From: Rhodospirillales bacterium
GTDB lineage: Bacteria; Pseudomonadota; Alphaproteobacteria; Rhodospirillales; Casp-alpha2
Assembly (NCBI GenBank): GCA_021775105.1
Contig: JAJFIJ010000087.1
Span: 1-49,937, forward strand
Direction of reading: 5' to 3'
DNA: 49,937 nucleotides
Shown: positions 34,026 to 42,326 of the stretch, piece by piece
How positions within the stretch are numbered: position 1 is the first letter of the stretch
Layout of the letters: each line of letters opens with the position of its first letter
Program-made: the position numbers and the translations under genes
Notes under the pieces: generated by a model
The model's database searches: none
What the model was told of the DNA's origin: nothing
What the model saw: only the letters and a program-made list of their open reading frames with translations

Positions 34026-34032
34026 ATTATTC

Positions 34033-34064
34033 CCGCACTCACTCCGTAATTGGGGTGGGTGCGG
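34033..34064. terminator. Terminator hairpin after gcvP
   Basis: CCGCACTCACTCC and GGGGTGGGTGCGG form a 13-base-pair stem with two G-T pairs and the loop GTAATT, followed on the plus strand by a U-rich but broken TATTATTG. It begins seven bases past the gcvP stop, in the 51-base gap between convergent genes, so it may stop both transcripts. Confidence 0.65.
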
Positions 34065-34076
34065 TATTATTGATAA

Positions 34077-35585
34077 TTATGGATTCTCTGAATCGTAGGC
34101 ATTTTCAGTATCAGGGCAGAGTTGCGTTTTGGCGATTCTGGCGCTGGATGTTCGTGGGAAATCATCAACCTGGACCCAGTAACGCGGCTGACTTCGCCGA
34201 GGCAAGGTTTGCGCCACCCATGCTACGAGGGCTGGAAGATCGGTGTTGGCACTGCGGATAAAGACCAAAATGTCCTCTTCCCCAATTGTCGCCGGGACAG
34301 CAATTGCCGCGCATTCAGCGATATCGGGATGAGCCATCAGTGCCGTCTCAATCTCCCAAGCCGATATGATCTCACCGCGGCGGCGGATAGCATCTTTGTG
34401 GCGACCAACAAAGAAAAACCCAGCCTTCCCGTCACCACGGGCGAGGTCGCCGGTATAGAGTGCACCATCACGCAGAAGCGCCGCCGTCGCTTCTGGATTG
34501 CCCAAATAACCCGGTGTTAACAGGCCATCAACCTTGGGGTTAATGACGATTTCTCCGACCTCCCCCGCAGGAATTTCAATTCCATCTTCGTTAACAAGCG
34601 AAATATTGAACCAGGGCATCGGCTTACCAATAGATCCCACATGCCCTTCGAGATTGAGCGTGGCAAAACTCGATGCCTCCGTCAGTCCATAGACTTCTCT
34701 GAGCGGTATACCGAACCGGTCTTCGAAGGCGCGCCAGACATCAGGTCGTGCACCTGCACCAAATCCCAGTTTTATGGCGTGCCCGCTATCCAGCGGATTG
34801 GTCGGTTGCGACAAAAGAATTTCCAGAACACCGCCGAGATAATGCAGTTTGGTGATCTCATGCTCTCGCACTTGTTGCCAAAATCGCGAGACGCTGAAAC
34901 GCGAGACAATGAAAAGCCGCACGGGCAGCAGCAAGGCGAGGATAATCATCTGGCTACCGCCCACATGATAGAGCGGTTCCCACAAGAGAAAGCGGTCTCC
35001 TGCAGCAACATCTGCGGCATGCGCGGCTCCCCAGGCAGAGGCCATCAACATGCGTTCGGTGACCAGCGTTCCCTTGGGCGGCCCGGTCGTTCCGGAGGTA
35101 AAGACAATGGCCCGAACATCATCGGGGAAGCCTTTAGAAGAGGGGAGATCGACCCCGAAATCGGAAATCATATCCACCAGACGCGATGTCTGTTGATCGA
35201 ATAAAATGAGGCGATCTTCACTGTCGAGGATGGCCGCGAATTCGGGCACGGCGATAATCAATTTCGGATTGACCGTCACCAGCATATGATCGAGAGATGG
35301 TCCCCGCTGATCTGGCGAAATTGCTGCCCAGATGGCACCGAGACGAGAAAGGGCCAGCAGCAGAATGACGTGGTCAATGCTGTTTGGCAGCATAGTCATA
35401 ACTCTGGAGCTGCGGCCAATACCCCGGTTCGTCAATCTGCCAGCCAGTTTTTCCGATGCTTCTTTTAACTGTAGGAACGTCCAGTCGACCCCCGACTCGG
35501 TGATTACAGGTCTATTGCCTGCGTTCATTGAGCAATTCTCAAGCGCCGCCCAAATCGTTGTTTCCGGAATGGTATCGGCGTGCAT
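34077..35585 (-). CDS. AMP-dependent acyl-CoA synthetase/ligase, CaiC-like
   Basis: ANL-superfamily enzyme of 502 aa that would activate a carboxylic acid with ATP and CoA. The P-loop VFTSGTTGPPKGTLV (about residue 160), the YGLTEASS motif and LYTGDLARGD with a later GRHKDAIRRRGE hinge are present. The C-terminal catalytic position, normally the lysine of a PRTxxGK motif, reads PRTSSARIAK, with Arg for Lys and Ala for Gly. Some CaiC-like ligases also vary here, so activity is uncertain. The ATG at 35585 shares one base with the stop of the upstream crotonase (TGATG). The substrate is unknown. Confidence 0.85.
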   Translation of the reverse strand: MHADTIPETTIWAALENCSMNAGNRPVITESGVDWTFLQLKEASEKLAGRLTNRGIGRSSRVMTMLPNSIDHVILLLALSRLGAIWAAISPDQRGPSLDHMLVTVNPKLIIAVPEFAAILDSEDRLILFDQQTSRLVDMISDFGVDLPSSKGFPDDVRAIVFTSGTTGPPKGTLVTERMLMASAWGAAHAADVAAGDRFLLWEPLYHVGGSQMIILALLLPVRLFIVSRFSVSRFWQQVREHEITKLHYLGGVLEILLSQPTNPLDSGHAIKLGFGAGARPDVWRAFEDRFGIPLREVYGLTEASSFATLNLEGHVGSIGKPMPWFNISLVNEDGIEIPAGEVGEIVINPKVDGLLTPGYLGNPEATAALLRDGALYTGDLARGDGKAGFFFVGRHKDAIRRRGEIISAWEIETALMAHPDIAECAAIAVPATIGEEDILVFIRSANTDLPALVAWVAQTLPRRSQPRYWVQVDDFPRTSSARIAKTQLCPDTENAYDSENP

Positions 35586-36382
35586 CAAGCGCCGCCCTTT
35601 TGTGGTGATCCTTTTTTACTGTCAAGGAACCTCTGGCTCTCCGCTGCGGCTTCTCCGCTGGCAAACGACAGCGCATGATAGCGGACAGCGGCGTCCATGA
35701 CGTCATCCAACCCGGGCTCCAGGACTTCCCAGAAGCGACGTTTGATCAGGGCCATGGCAATCGGGGGTTTACGGGCCAGGTCTTTGGCCATTTCAATAGC
35801 CTGCGGCAACACCTCCGCTTCCGGGACGAGATGATGAATAAGCCCCAGTTTTTCAGCTTCATCAGCACCAAGAAGACGGCCCGTGAGGGTGAGTTCAATC
35901 GTCCGTGACATCCCAAGCATCTCGCGCATGATCCACGGGCCGGTTATTGAGGCCAGACCGGAATTAATTTCCGGCTGACCCATTCGCACGCCCGCATGAC
36001 CGACCCGAATATCGGTCAACAGGGCGAACTGAAAGGCTGAACCAGCTGCGGTTCCGTTCAGCGCCGCAACGACAGGAATTTCAAGCGAACGCACAGCTTT
36101 ATAGAGTCGACGAAAAGAATCAATCCAGCTTTCAGCCATCTCATGGGTGAAATTTTCGGCTTCATTGAGGTCCTGCCCGGCGCAGAAAGCGCGCTCGCCA
36201 GCACCCGTAATCACCAGAGCCTTAACGTCACTATCACTGCGGGCACAGGAGAGCGCATGGATCACTTCTTCGCGCATATCCATGGTCCAGGCATTCAGAA
36301 CCTTTGGTCGATTAAGAGTAAGCAAGGCCACAGAGGCATCAATTTCGTAGAGAATATTCACATAACTCAGCAACGCGCTCAT
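35585..36382 (-). CDS. Enoyl-CoA hydratase/isomerase (crotonase) family protein
   Basis: The 265-aa crotonase-fold protein has NRPKVLNAWTMDM, the oxyanion-hole regions GERAFCAGQDL and NGTAAGSAFQFALLTDIRV, and GQPEINSGLAS with E138. By alignment with rat mitochondrial hydratase, E138 matches catalytic E164, but the other glutamate (E144) is replaced by Q118. One acidic residue suffices for isomerase or other crotonase chemistry, so it may not be a plain hydratase. It is the first gene of a two-gene operon with an acyl-CoA ligase and should act on that ligase's CoA product. Confidence 0.86.
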   Translation of the reverse strand: MSALLSYVNILYEIDASVALLTLNRPKVLNAWTMDMREEVIHALSCARSDSDVKALVITGAGERAFCAGQDLNEAENFTHEMAESWIDSFRRLYKAVRSLEIPVVAALNGTAAGSAFQFALLTDIRVGHAGVRMGQPEINSGLASITGPWIMREMLGMSRTIELTLTGRLLGADEAEKLGLIHHLVPEAEVLPQAIEMAKDLARKPPIAMALIKRRFWEVLEPGLDDVMDAAVRYHALSFASGEAAAESQRFLDSKKGSPQKGGA

Positions 36383-36618
36383 GTCGACTCTCCTGCAACT
36401 GATCGTCCAATCCGCCCTGATTCGCAGGCGGTTCTCACTATCAGACTGGGTTGATTAATGCGGCGTCGTTGACTGGACCTTAACGGCCCCGGTCAAGTCT
36501 TGTCCATAGGTGACCCGGAATATAACCCACCTGCAGCTTCAGATTTGACCATCATATTTCCTCCCGTGCCGAACTTAGGCTACTGTAACCTTTCACACGC
36601 ACATTATCAGCAGGAAAT

Positions 36619-37506
36619 ATGGTCTATATCCGCAATCACTGGCGAGGCGATCAACCGCTGTTGTGGTCGTTGTGGATTAATCTTGTACTTATCCGGGTGG
36701 TGGTCCTGTACGCTGATCGTTACACTCTTCCTCCCTACATAATCGAGCGGGCGGATGCCGTTCTGGCGACGGTTATTTTCGGCGTAATCAGTCATATTGT
36801 TGTTTACCTGTGGCAAATCACAGGCCTGCTCAGGTCCTGCGAACGTCAGGCAACCGGCATTAATTCAGGGGTCTGGGTCTGGATATCCTACATCGCACTT
36901 ATCACCAGTCTTGTTTTTACCCTGCTCAGCATGTTTGGCGCCTATCAGTCATTGACCGAAGATAAATTCAGGGTCGATGATCCACTCGCTCTTGAGCATG
37001 CCCGTGAAAAACAGTATTCGCTGAGCCTGAATCCCGATGGCAGCCTCATCCATATCAGGGGAATTCTCGCCCTTGGCATGACCGGCAAACTGAGATTGTT
37101 GCTGGCTCAAAATCCGCAAGTCAAAGGCATTGTCCTGCAAAGTGAGGGCGGACAGGTTTATGAAGGTCGAGGCACCGCCAATCTGATCAAGCAGCACAAA
37201 CTGACCACCTATGTATACGGCGTCTGCAAATCCGCCTGCGCGACGGCCTTTATTGGCGGTGCCCGACGTGTCATCGGACCGGATGCGAAACTCGGGTTTC
37301 ACGAATACGGTCTGGAACTGAGGTTCCCTATTCCCCTGTTCGATCTGAAAGGCGAACAGGAAAAGGACATCTCATTCTATCGCCAACAGAAAATAGCGGA
37401 AGAATTCCTCACCAGGGTTTTCAATTCCCCGCACAAGGATATCTGGTTCCCGAACCACAACGAACTGTTGGAAGCCGGCGTCATTCACCATATTGTCGGT
37501 AAATAA
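36619..37506 (+). CDS. Membrane protein with ClpP/crotonase-like serine protease domain
   Basis: The 295-aa protein has three predicted membrane helices in its first 108 residues (about 15-31, 47-69 and 86-108) and then a ClpP-like domain from about 130 to 290. The likely catalytic serine is S206 in VYGVCKSACATAFIGGARRVIG and the histidine H228 in KLGFHEYGLEL, matching the CxSACxxAFxGG pattern of periplasmic Clp-fold proteins. The third residue is not certain. It is probably an integral membrane protease, distinct from soluble ClpP. The ribosome site AGGAA is close to the ATG. A TauE/SafE transporter starts 19 bases after it and is probably co-transcribed. Confidence 0.75.
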   Translation: MVYIRNHWRGDQPLLWSLWINLVLIRVVVLYADRYTLPPYIIERADAVLATVIFGVISHIVVYLWQITGLLRSCERQATGINSGVWVWISYIALITSLVFTLLSMFGAYQSLTEDKFRVDDPLALEHAREKQYSLSLNPDGSLIHIRGILALGMTGKLRLLLAQNPQVKGIVLQSEGGQVYEGRGTANLIKQHKLTTYVYGVCKSACATAFIGGARRVIGPDAKLGFHEYGLELRFPIPLFDLKGEQEKDISFYRQQKIAEEFLTRVFNSPHKDIWFPNHNELLEAGVIHHIVGK

Positions 37507-37524
37507 TCAGCACGAGGACCCCTT

Positions 37525-38298
37525 TTGGATCAGCTAATTGACTTACTTATTGGTGAAGCCGGTCTGCAACTCGGCGGTTTTTTTCTGCTTTGTGGCGTGT
37601 CGTTTCTGGGCAGCTTCCTGACTGCTTCACTGGGTATTGGCGGCGGTGTTCTGGTGCTGGCAACGATGGCACAAATTTTACCGCCAGCCGTGCTGATCCC
37701 CATTCATGGCGTCGTCCAACTGGGGTCCAACGTTGGTCGTGCGACCCTGATGCGACGCAATATCCTGACCAGCATTATCCCGGCCTTTCTGATCGGCACC
37801 ATACTCGGCGCCCTTTTGGGTGCCAAACTGGTGTTTTCATTGCCGACAGCCCTGCTGCAAACTGTTCTTGCGGTGTTTATCCTTTACGCTGTCTGGGCAC
37901 CTAAATTCAAAGCATCCAGCCCGGGTAAACCGACCTTCTTCACCGTCGGCTTCGCGGCGACACTGATCACAATGTTTGTTGGTGCCACAGGACCACTGGT
38001 TGCCCCTTTCGTCGGCGCCGCCTGCCCGGAACGTCAGCAGGTCGTTGCCACACATGCCACCCTGATGACTGTCCAGCACGGCTTCAAAATTATCGCCTTC
38101 GGCACGCTTGGTTTTGCCTTTGGTCCCTACATTCCCCTGCTGGTCGGATTGATTGCATTTGGCTTTGCTGGAACGTGGTGTGGCAAGCATATATTGCTGA
38201 GGGTGCCCGAAGAAACCTTTCGCACCGGTCTCAAAATTATCCTGACGCTACTTGCCTTTCGGCTGTTTTATGGCGCGGCGCAAAGTTATTCGAGCTGA
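37525..38298 (+). CDS. TauE/SafE family anion/sulfite exporter-like membrane protein
   Basis: The 257-aa protein has seven to eight hydrophobic helices and the family pattern SFLGSFLTASLGIGGGVLVLATMAQ near the N-terminus and its inverted counterpart AATLITMFVGATGPLVAPF in the second half. TauE/SafE proteins move sulfur-containing or other organic anions, and the substrate cannot be predicted. The start is a TTG at 37525 with GAGGA about seven bases upstream; no in-frame ATG gives a full first helix. It lies 19 bases after the membrane protease gene. Confidence 0.85.
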   Translation: MDQLIDLLIGEAGLQLGGFFLLCGVSFLGSFLTASLGIGGGVLVLATMAQILPPAVLIPIHGVVQLGSNVGRATLMRRNILTSIIPAFLIGTILGALLGAKLVFSLPTALLQTVLAVFILYAVWAPKFKASSPGKPTFFTVGFAATLITMFVGATGPLVAPFVGAACPERQQVVATHATLMTVQHGFKIIAFGTLGFAFGPYIPLLVGLIAFGFAGTWCGKHILLRVPEETFRTGLKIILTLLAFRLFYGAAQSYSS

Positions 38299-38449
38299 AT
38301 TTCACAACATGACGCAGTAAGTGTGGATATCGATTTCAAGGTCATTTCATTATATAAATTTTGCTGGAAAAAATATGTATTATGGGTAGCCTCTGTTATC
38401 GGTCCCTGAGGCAGATATCACCTGCCCTCCAGAATTTTTGGAATGAAAA

Positions 38450-39475
38450 TTGTCTAACATCCGAGACGAAGATCGCGATGCCCTTCACATTCTGCCTCTG
38501 GGCATGATGCCGATTGAAACTCTGTCTTTGAAGCAAGCCCGGCTTATCAAGAATGTTCATCTGGAAGCAGTGATCGAGATTTTTTCTGATGCCAAGGCCG
38601 GTAGTGGACAACTTGATATTGAACAACTTCCCAATCAGTATGGCTGGTCATTCCGTCCTCCCCATCCGGATCTGGTTCTGCTCAGAAAACTGGCTCCGCT
38701 GAACAGTTACGATATCTACAGTCTGCGAATATTGTTTCGTGAACACAAGATTCCGATCAACGATATTGCCGAGTTGAAACTGTCGAACGACAAGGTTGAA
38801 GAGCTTACGGAATACATGAAGAAATTCACTTATCCGTTGATCGAGAGTATTTATGGCGGCGAAGCCGGGTCAATCGGAAGCTTCGATGATGTGCTAAAAC
38901 TGTTTCGCGATCCGGATGTAAACAAGGTACGTGATCGGCTCAACAATCTGGCCGGAACGATGATGATCAAGGTTGAGGATCTGCCAAGGTTTCTTGAAGA
39001 TTATGGCGATGTCTTTCTGTCGTTGTCCTATTTCAGAAAATGCATGGAAGATCTGGAACCGCTGGTCGAGGACTTTCTGGATTCCGTAGACGAACTTGGG
39101 CAAAACTCGCAATTGCGTCAGCGCCCCGGCCTGATGGAAACATGCCGGGAAATTCAGTCGACCGTCAACAACCTGATGATGGCGATCAGCGGTCGCTTCG
39201 AAACCTTTGATAAGTATACCAGCGACATGTGGGACGATCCGAGCGCTGAGCGATTCCAGCAGGTCAAACGATTTATCGAGAACTACCACACGACAATCGG
39301 TGGCAGTCTCTGTTCGATCGGCGTCAAAATGCGGGCCTGGGCCGAAGCTTTCCCCAACCCCAACGCCGGCGGTCCGGCCAAACGGGTTGACTTCATCATG
39401 TCGGAAATGCGTCAGGGTATTGATATTCTTAAACAGATTGAAGCCAACGCCCCGAAAATCGACCGAATGGGATAA
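38450..39475 (+). CDS. Conserved-looking hypothetical protein (341 aa)
   Basis: A soluble, mostly helical protein without signal peptide or membrane helix. Notable segments are LHILPLGMMPIETLSLKQARLIKNVHLEAV near the N-terminus, YGGEAGSIGSFDDVLKLFRDP about residue 140, and RQRPGLMETCREIQSTVNNLMMAISGRFETFDKY about 230. The start is a TTG at 38450, since the nearest in-frame ATG would cut the conserved-looking N-terminus; GGAATG precedes it. The protein is full of acidic and hydrophobic helix faces, as in a scaffold or regulatory protein. I do not recognise a family and the neighbours give no clue. Confidence 0.68.
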   Translation: MSNIRDEDRDALHILPLGMMPIETLSLKQARLIKNVHLEAVIEIFSDAKAGSGQLDIEQLPNQYGWSFRPPHPDLVLLRKLAPLNSYDIYSLRILFREHKIPINDIAELKLSNDKVEELTEYMKKFTYPLIESIYGGEAGSIGSFDDVLKLFRDPDVNKVRDRLNNLAGTMMIKVEDLPRFLEDYGDVFLSLSYFRKCMEDLEPLVEDFLDSVDELGQNSQLRQRPGLMETCREIQSTVNNLMMAISGRFETFDKYTSDMWDDPSAERFQQVKRFIENYHTTIGGSLCSIGVKMRAWAEAFPNPNAGGPAKRVDFIMSEMRQGIDILKQIEANAPKIDRMG

Positions 39476-39487
39476 GCCGGACGAAGC

Positions 39488-39979
39488 CTATTGCCCGTCC
39501 TTCATGGCAAACGGATTCAGTTTTCCGCGGTAATAGGTCATCGGCGCACGCGCGCAATCGCTCATCTGGATATCAATGATACGGCCAATGATGATCGCGT
39601 GATCGCCGCCGTGAAATTCTTCCGTGCGTTCGCATTCGAGAGCCACCAGGTAGTCATCCAGCATAGGCGTACCACGCACACTCGGTGTCCAGGCGATCCC
39701 GCTGGCCTTGTCGTCGCCGGATCTGGCAAAGGCCATAGCCGTGTCTTCCTGAGATTCGGCGAGGATATGAACAGCGAAATATGGCGATGCGTTAAACGCC
39801 GCACGTGAGGCTGACTTTTCCCCGACACAGACGAGAACCAGCGGCGGGTCCATCGACAACGATGAAAAGGCACTGGCCGTCAGACCGGCAATGCCTTCAG
39901 TCCCGACGGGTGCGGTGACAACGGTGACGCCACTGGCAAACCGCCCGAGTGCGTCTCTGTATAAAGCTTGATCAACCAT
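39488..39979 (-). CDS. NAD(P)H:flavin oxidoreductase, flavin reductase domain
   Basis: A 163-aa split-barrel FMN protein of the kind that supplies reduced flavin to a partner monooxygenase. It has ALGRFASGVTVVTAP, the flavin-contacting GLTASAFSSLSMDPPLVLVCV, and EEFHGGDHAIIIGRIIDI near the end. It is the last gene of a four-gene minus-strand operon, nine bases after the aldehyde dehydrogenase, and is the natural reductase for the luciferase-like monooxygenase encoded first in it. Confidence 0.88.
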   Translation of the reverse strand: MVDQALYRDALGRFASGVTVVTAPVGTEGIAGLTASAFSSLSMDPPLVLVCVGEKSASRAAFNASPYFAVHILAESQEDTAMAFARSGDDKASGIAWTPSVRGTPMLDDYLVALECERTEEFHGGDHAIIIGRIIDIQMSDCARAPMTYYRGKLNPFAMKDGQ

Positions 39980-39987
39980 AATATTTT

Positions 39988-41469
39988 CTACCGCATTACA
40001 AATGGATCGGCCATAGGCTGATCGGAAGTATTGATCCAGACCGATTTCGTCCGGGTATAATCCTCAATCGCCTGTACCCCGCTTTCGCGCCCATAACCAC
40101 TGTGCTTGAAACCGCCAAACGGAGCCATCGGCGAAATGACCCGATAGGTATTGATCCAGACAATTCCAGAGTGCACCTTTTCTGAAACCCGTATGGCACG
40201 CGCCACATCACGGGTAAACACCCCGGCCCCGAGACCATAACTGGTATCATTGGCAAGGCGCAGCGCTTCGGCCTCATCTTCGAACTTCAGCACACTCATG
40301 ACCGGACCAAACATTTCATCGCGAACAGTTGCCAGATCGGCATGGTCACAGATAACGATTGTCGGCTCGAAATACCAACCGTCCATTCCATCAGGGCGCT
40401 TGCCGCCATGAACCAGTCGACCGCCATTGGTCACGGTATCAGCCACCGCAGTCTCAATCTTCAGAACTTGTGCTTCCGTCGCCAATGGCCCCATCTGGGT
40501 ATCATCCCCAAGCGGGTCTCCAATCCGTATCTTTGCCGCCCGTTCGGTCAACTGCTCGACAACCCGGTCATGGATGCCAGCCTGCAACATCACTCTGGAC
40601 CCCGCCACACAACTTTGACCGCTGGCCCCGAAGTTCCCGGCGATGATCCCGTTTACGGCGCTTTCAAGATCGGCGTCATCAAATACCATGATCGGCGATT
40701 TGCCGCCCAGTTCGAGTGTCACCACAGCGAAGTTTTCTGCCGAATTCCGTACCACGTGGCGGGCGGCTTCAGGACCGCCGGTAAAGGCGATCCGGGCAAC
40801 ATCCGGGTGCGATGTCAGTGCCCGTCCGCAGGGTTCGCCAAACCCGGTGATGACATTGACAACGCCGGGCGGAAATCCGGCGTCTTCAATCAATCGGGCA
40901 AATTCAAGCATCGGTGCGGATCCGCCTTCCGAAGCTTTCAGGACAACCGTATTGCCTGCTGCCAGCGCCGGTCCGAGCTTGGTCGCGGTCAGAAACATTT
41001 GCGCATTCCAGGGCACGATGGCGGCAACGACGCCGATTGGTTCGCGCCGGGTGTGGACATGCATACCCGGCTTGTCGATGGGTAATGTGGCACCTTCAAT
41101 TTTGTCGGCAAGACCGGCAAAATAGCGGTAGTAATCGGCAATATAGAGGGCCTGACTTTGCGTTTCTTTCGCAAGTTTCCCGGAATCCATCGTTTCAACG
41201 GCACCAAGGTCTGCGGAACGTTCGGCCAGCAGATCGGCCAGACGGCAGAGAAGTTTACCCCGTGCTGTGGCCGTCATTTCCGCCCATTCACCTTCCTTCA
41301 GTGCGCGGTCCGCCGCCTTGACGGCCCGGTCGACGTCGGCTTCTGACGCCAGCGGCATCAACGCCCAGGGTTTTGCCGTTGCCGGGTTCAGGCTTTCGAA
41401 GGTGGCGCCATTTTCCGCGTCCGTCCACGCGCCATCGATATACATCTGATATTGTTTCATTGCAGCCAT
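39988..41469 (-). CDS. Aldehyde dehydrogenase (NAD(P)+)
   Basis: Oxidises an aldehyde to the acid. The 493-aa protein has the full set: N155 in VPWNAQMFL, the general base E254 in TLELGGKSP, the nucleophile C287 in GASGQSCVAGSR, and FGPVMSVLKF further on, plus a typical C-terminus (GGFKHSGYGRESG). It begins ten bases after the alpha/beta hydrolase stop. Its family resembles betaine-aldehyde and semialdehyde dehydrogenases, but the substrate is presumably the product of the monooxygenase and hydrolase encoded beside it. Confidence 0.92.
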   Translation of the reverse strand: MAAMKQYQMYIDGAWTDAENGATFESLNPATAKPWALMPLASEADVDRAVKAADRALKEGEWAEMTATARGKLLCRLADLLAERSADLGAVETMDSGKLAKETQSQALYIADYYRYFAGLADKIEGATLPIDKPGMHVHTRREPIGVVAAIVPWNAQMFLTATKLGPALAAGNTVVLKASEGGSAPMLEFARLIEDAGFPPGVVNVITGFGEPCGRALTSHPDVARIAFTGGPEAARHVVRNSAENFAVVTLELGGKSPIMVFDDADLESAVNGIIAGNFGASGQSCVAGSRVMLQAGIHDRVVEQLTERAAKIRIGDPLGDDTQMGPLATEAQVLKIETAVADTVTNGGRLVHGGKRPDGMDGWYFEPTIVICDHADLATVRDEMFGPVMSVLKFEDEAEALRLANDTSYGLGAGVFTRDVARAIRVSEKVHSGIVWINTYRVISPMAPFGGFKHSGYGRESGVQAIEDYTRTKSVWINTSDQPMADPFVMR

Positions 41470-41479
41470 AACGGCCTCT

Positions 41480-42322
41480 CTATGTCTTGATTTTTCTATT
41501 CGGGACAGTGTCTGAGCCGATAATATCTGTCAGCACGCGATTGACCTGCCGGGCACCTTCAACCGGTGCCATGTGGCGAAGACCGGGTAATACTTCAACC
41601 TCTGCGCCATTGATCGCATCAGCCAGGGCGCGGGCCATTTCCGGTGAAGATCCTGTATCCAGTTCGCCGGTCATCACCAGGGCCGGACAGTCAATCGCCA
41701 GCGTTTCTTCCGGATCGGTGGCCGTTGCAAACACCTTGTAGGCTTTCAGGTAACCGTGCAGATCATTGCGCCGCAAACGATCCCTGACCTGACCGATAAC
41801 ATCCGGATTGGCATCCGCATATTCAGGCAAAAACCAGCGCTCTATCGCCGCATCAATGCCTTCTTCCAGCGCCCCGGACTGGGCGGCCTGATAGCGGGCA
41901 AGTACAGCGGCCTGCTGCTCTGGTGAACGCCGGAACACGGTGTTCATAAGAACCAGTTTTGAGATCATTTCCGGGTGCCGGGCAGCGAATTCACGGGCCA
42001 CCAGTCCACCCATGGAAAACCCGACAATCGTCGCCCGCTTCAGATTGAGGTTCATCATCAATTGATGAAGCTGGCGGACGAAGTCACCCAATTGCCGTTC
42101 TTCCGGCGGATGCGCGCTTTGTCCGTGACCCAGCATATCGTAAGTGACGACCTGAAACCGGTCCCTGAGACCTACAACCTGCTGGTCCCACATGTTATGA
42201 TCAAGGCCGACACCGTGAATCAGGATCACGGCCTCGCCCTCTCCTTCAGATGCAAACCAGGTCCCGCCATGAACATGATCACGAAGACGCGACGCTTCAG
42301 TCGCGACGCCTGAGATGATCAT
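41480..42322 (-). CDS. Alpha/beta hydrolase
   Basis: A 280-aa alpha/beta hydrolase with the oxyanion region LIHGVGLDHNMWD, the nucleophile S103 in the GFSMGG elbow, the acid in VMTGELDTGSSPEMA and the histidine in LPGLRHMAPVEGA, so the triad is complete. It could be an esterase, a lactonase or a C-C hydrolase. It lies four bases after the monooxygenase gene and ten before the aldehyde dehydrogenase. In flavin-monooxygenase pathways such enzymes often open the ester or lactone made in the first step; here that is inferred from context. Confidence 0.86.
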   Translation of the reverse strand: MIISGVATEASRLRDHVHGGTWFASEGEGEAVILIHGVGLDHNMWDQQVVGLRDRFQVVTYDMLGHGQSAHPPEERQLGDFVRQLHQLMMNLNLKRATIVGFSMGGLVAREFAARHPEMISKLVLMNTVFRRSPEQQAAVLARYQAAQSGALEEGIDAAIERWFLPEYADANPDVIGQVRDRLRRNDLHGYLKAYKVFATATDPEETLAIDCPALVMTGELDTGSSPEMARALADAINGAEVEVLPGLRHMAPVEGARQVNRVLTDIIGSDTVPNRKIKT

Positions 42323-42326
42323 GATC

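Noticed and set aside
34641-35204. 187-aa plus-strand open frame
   Set aside because: Antisense to the acyl-CoA ligase gene, with no domain and no start signal.
40342-41085. 247-aa plus-strand open frame
   Set aside because: It lies wholly opposite the aldehyde dehydrogenase gene, whose catalytic motifs are intact. Histidine- and arginine-rich shadow sequence.
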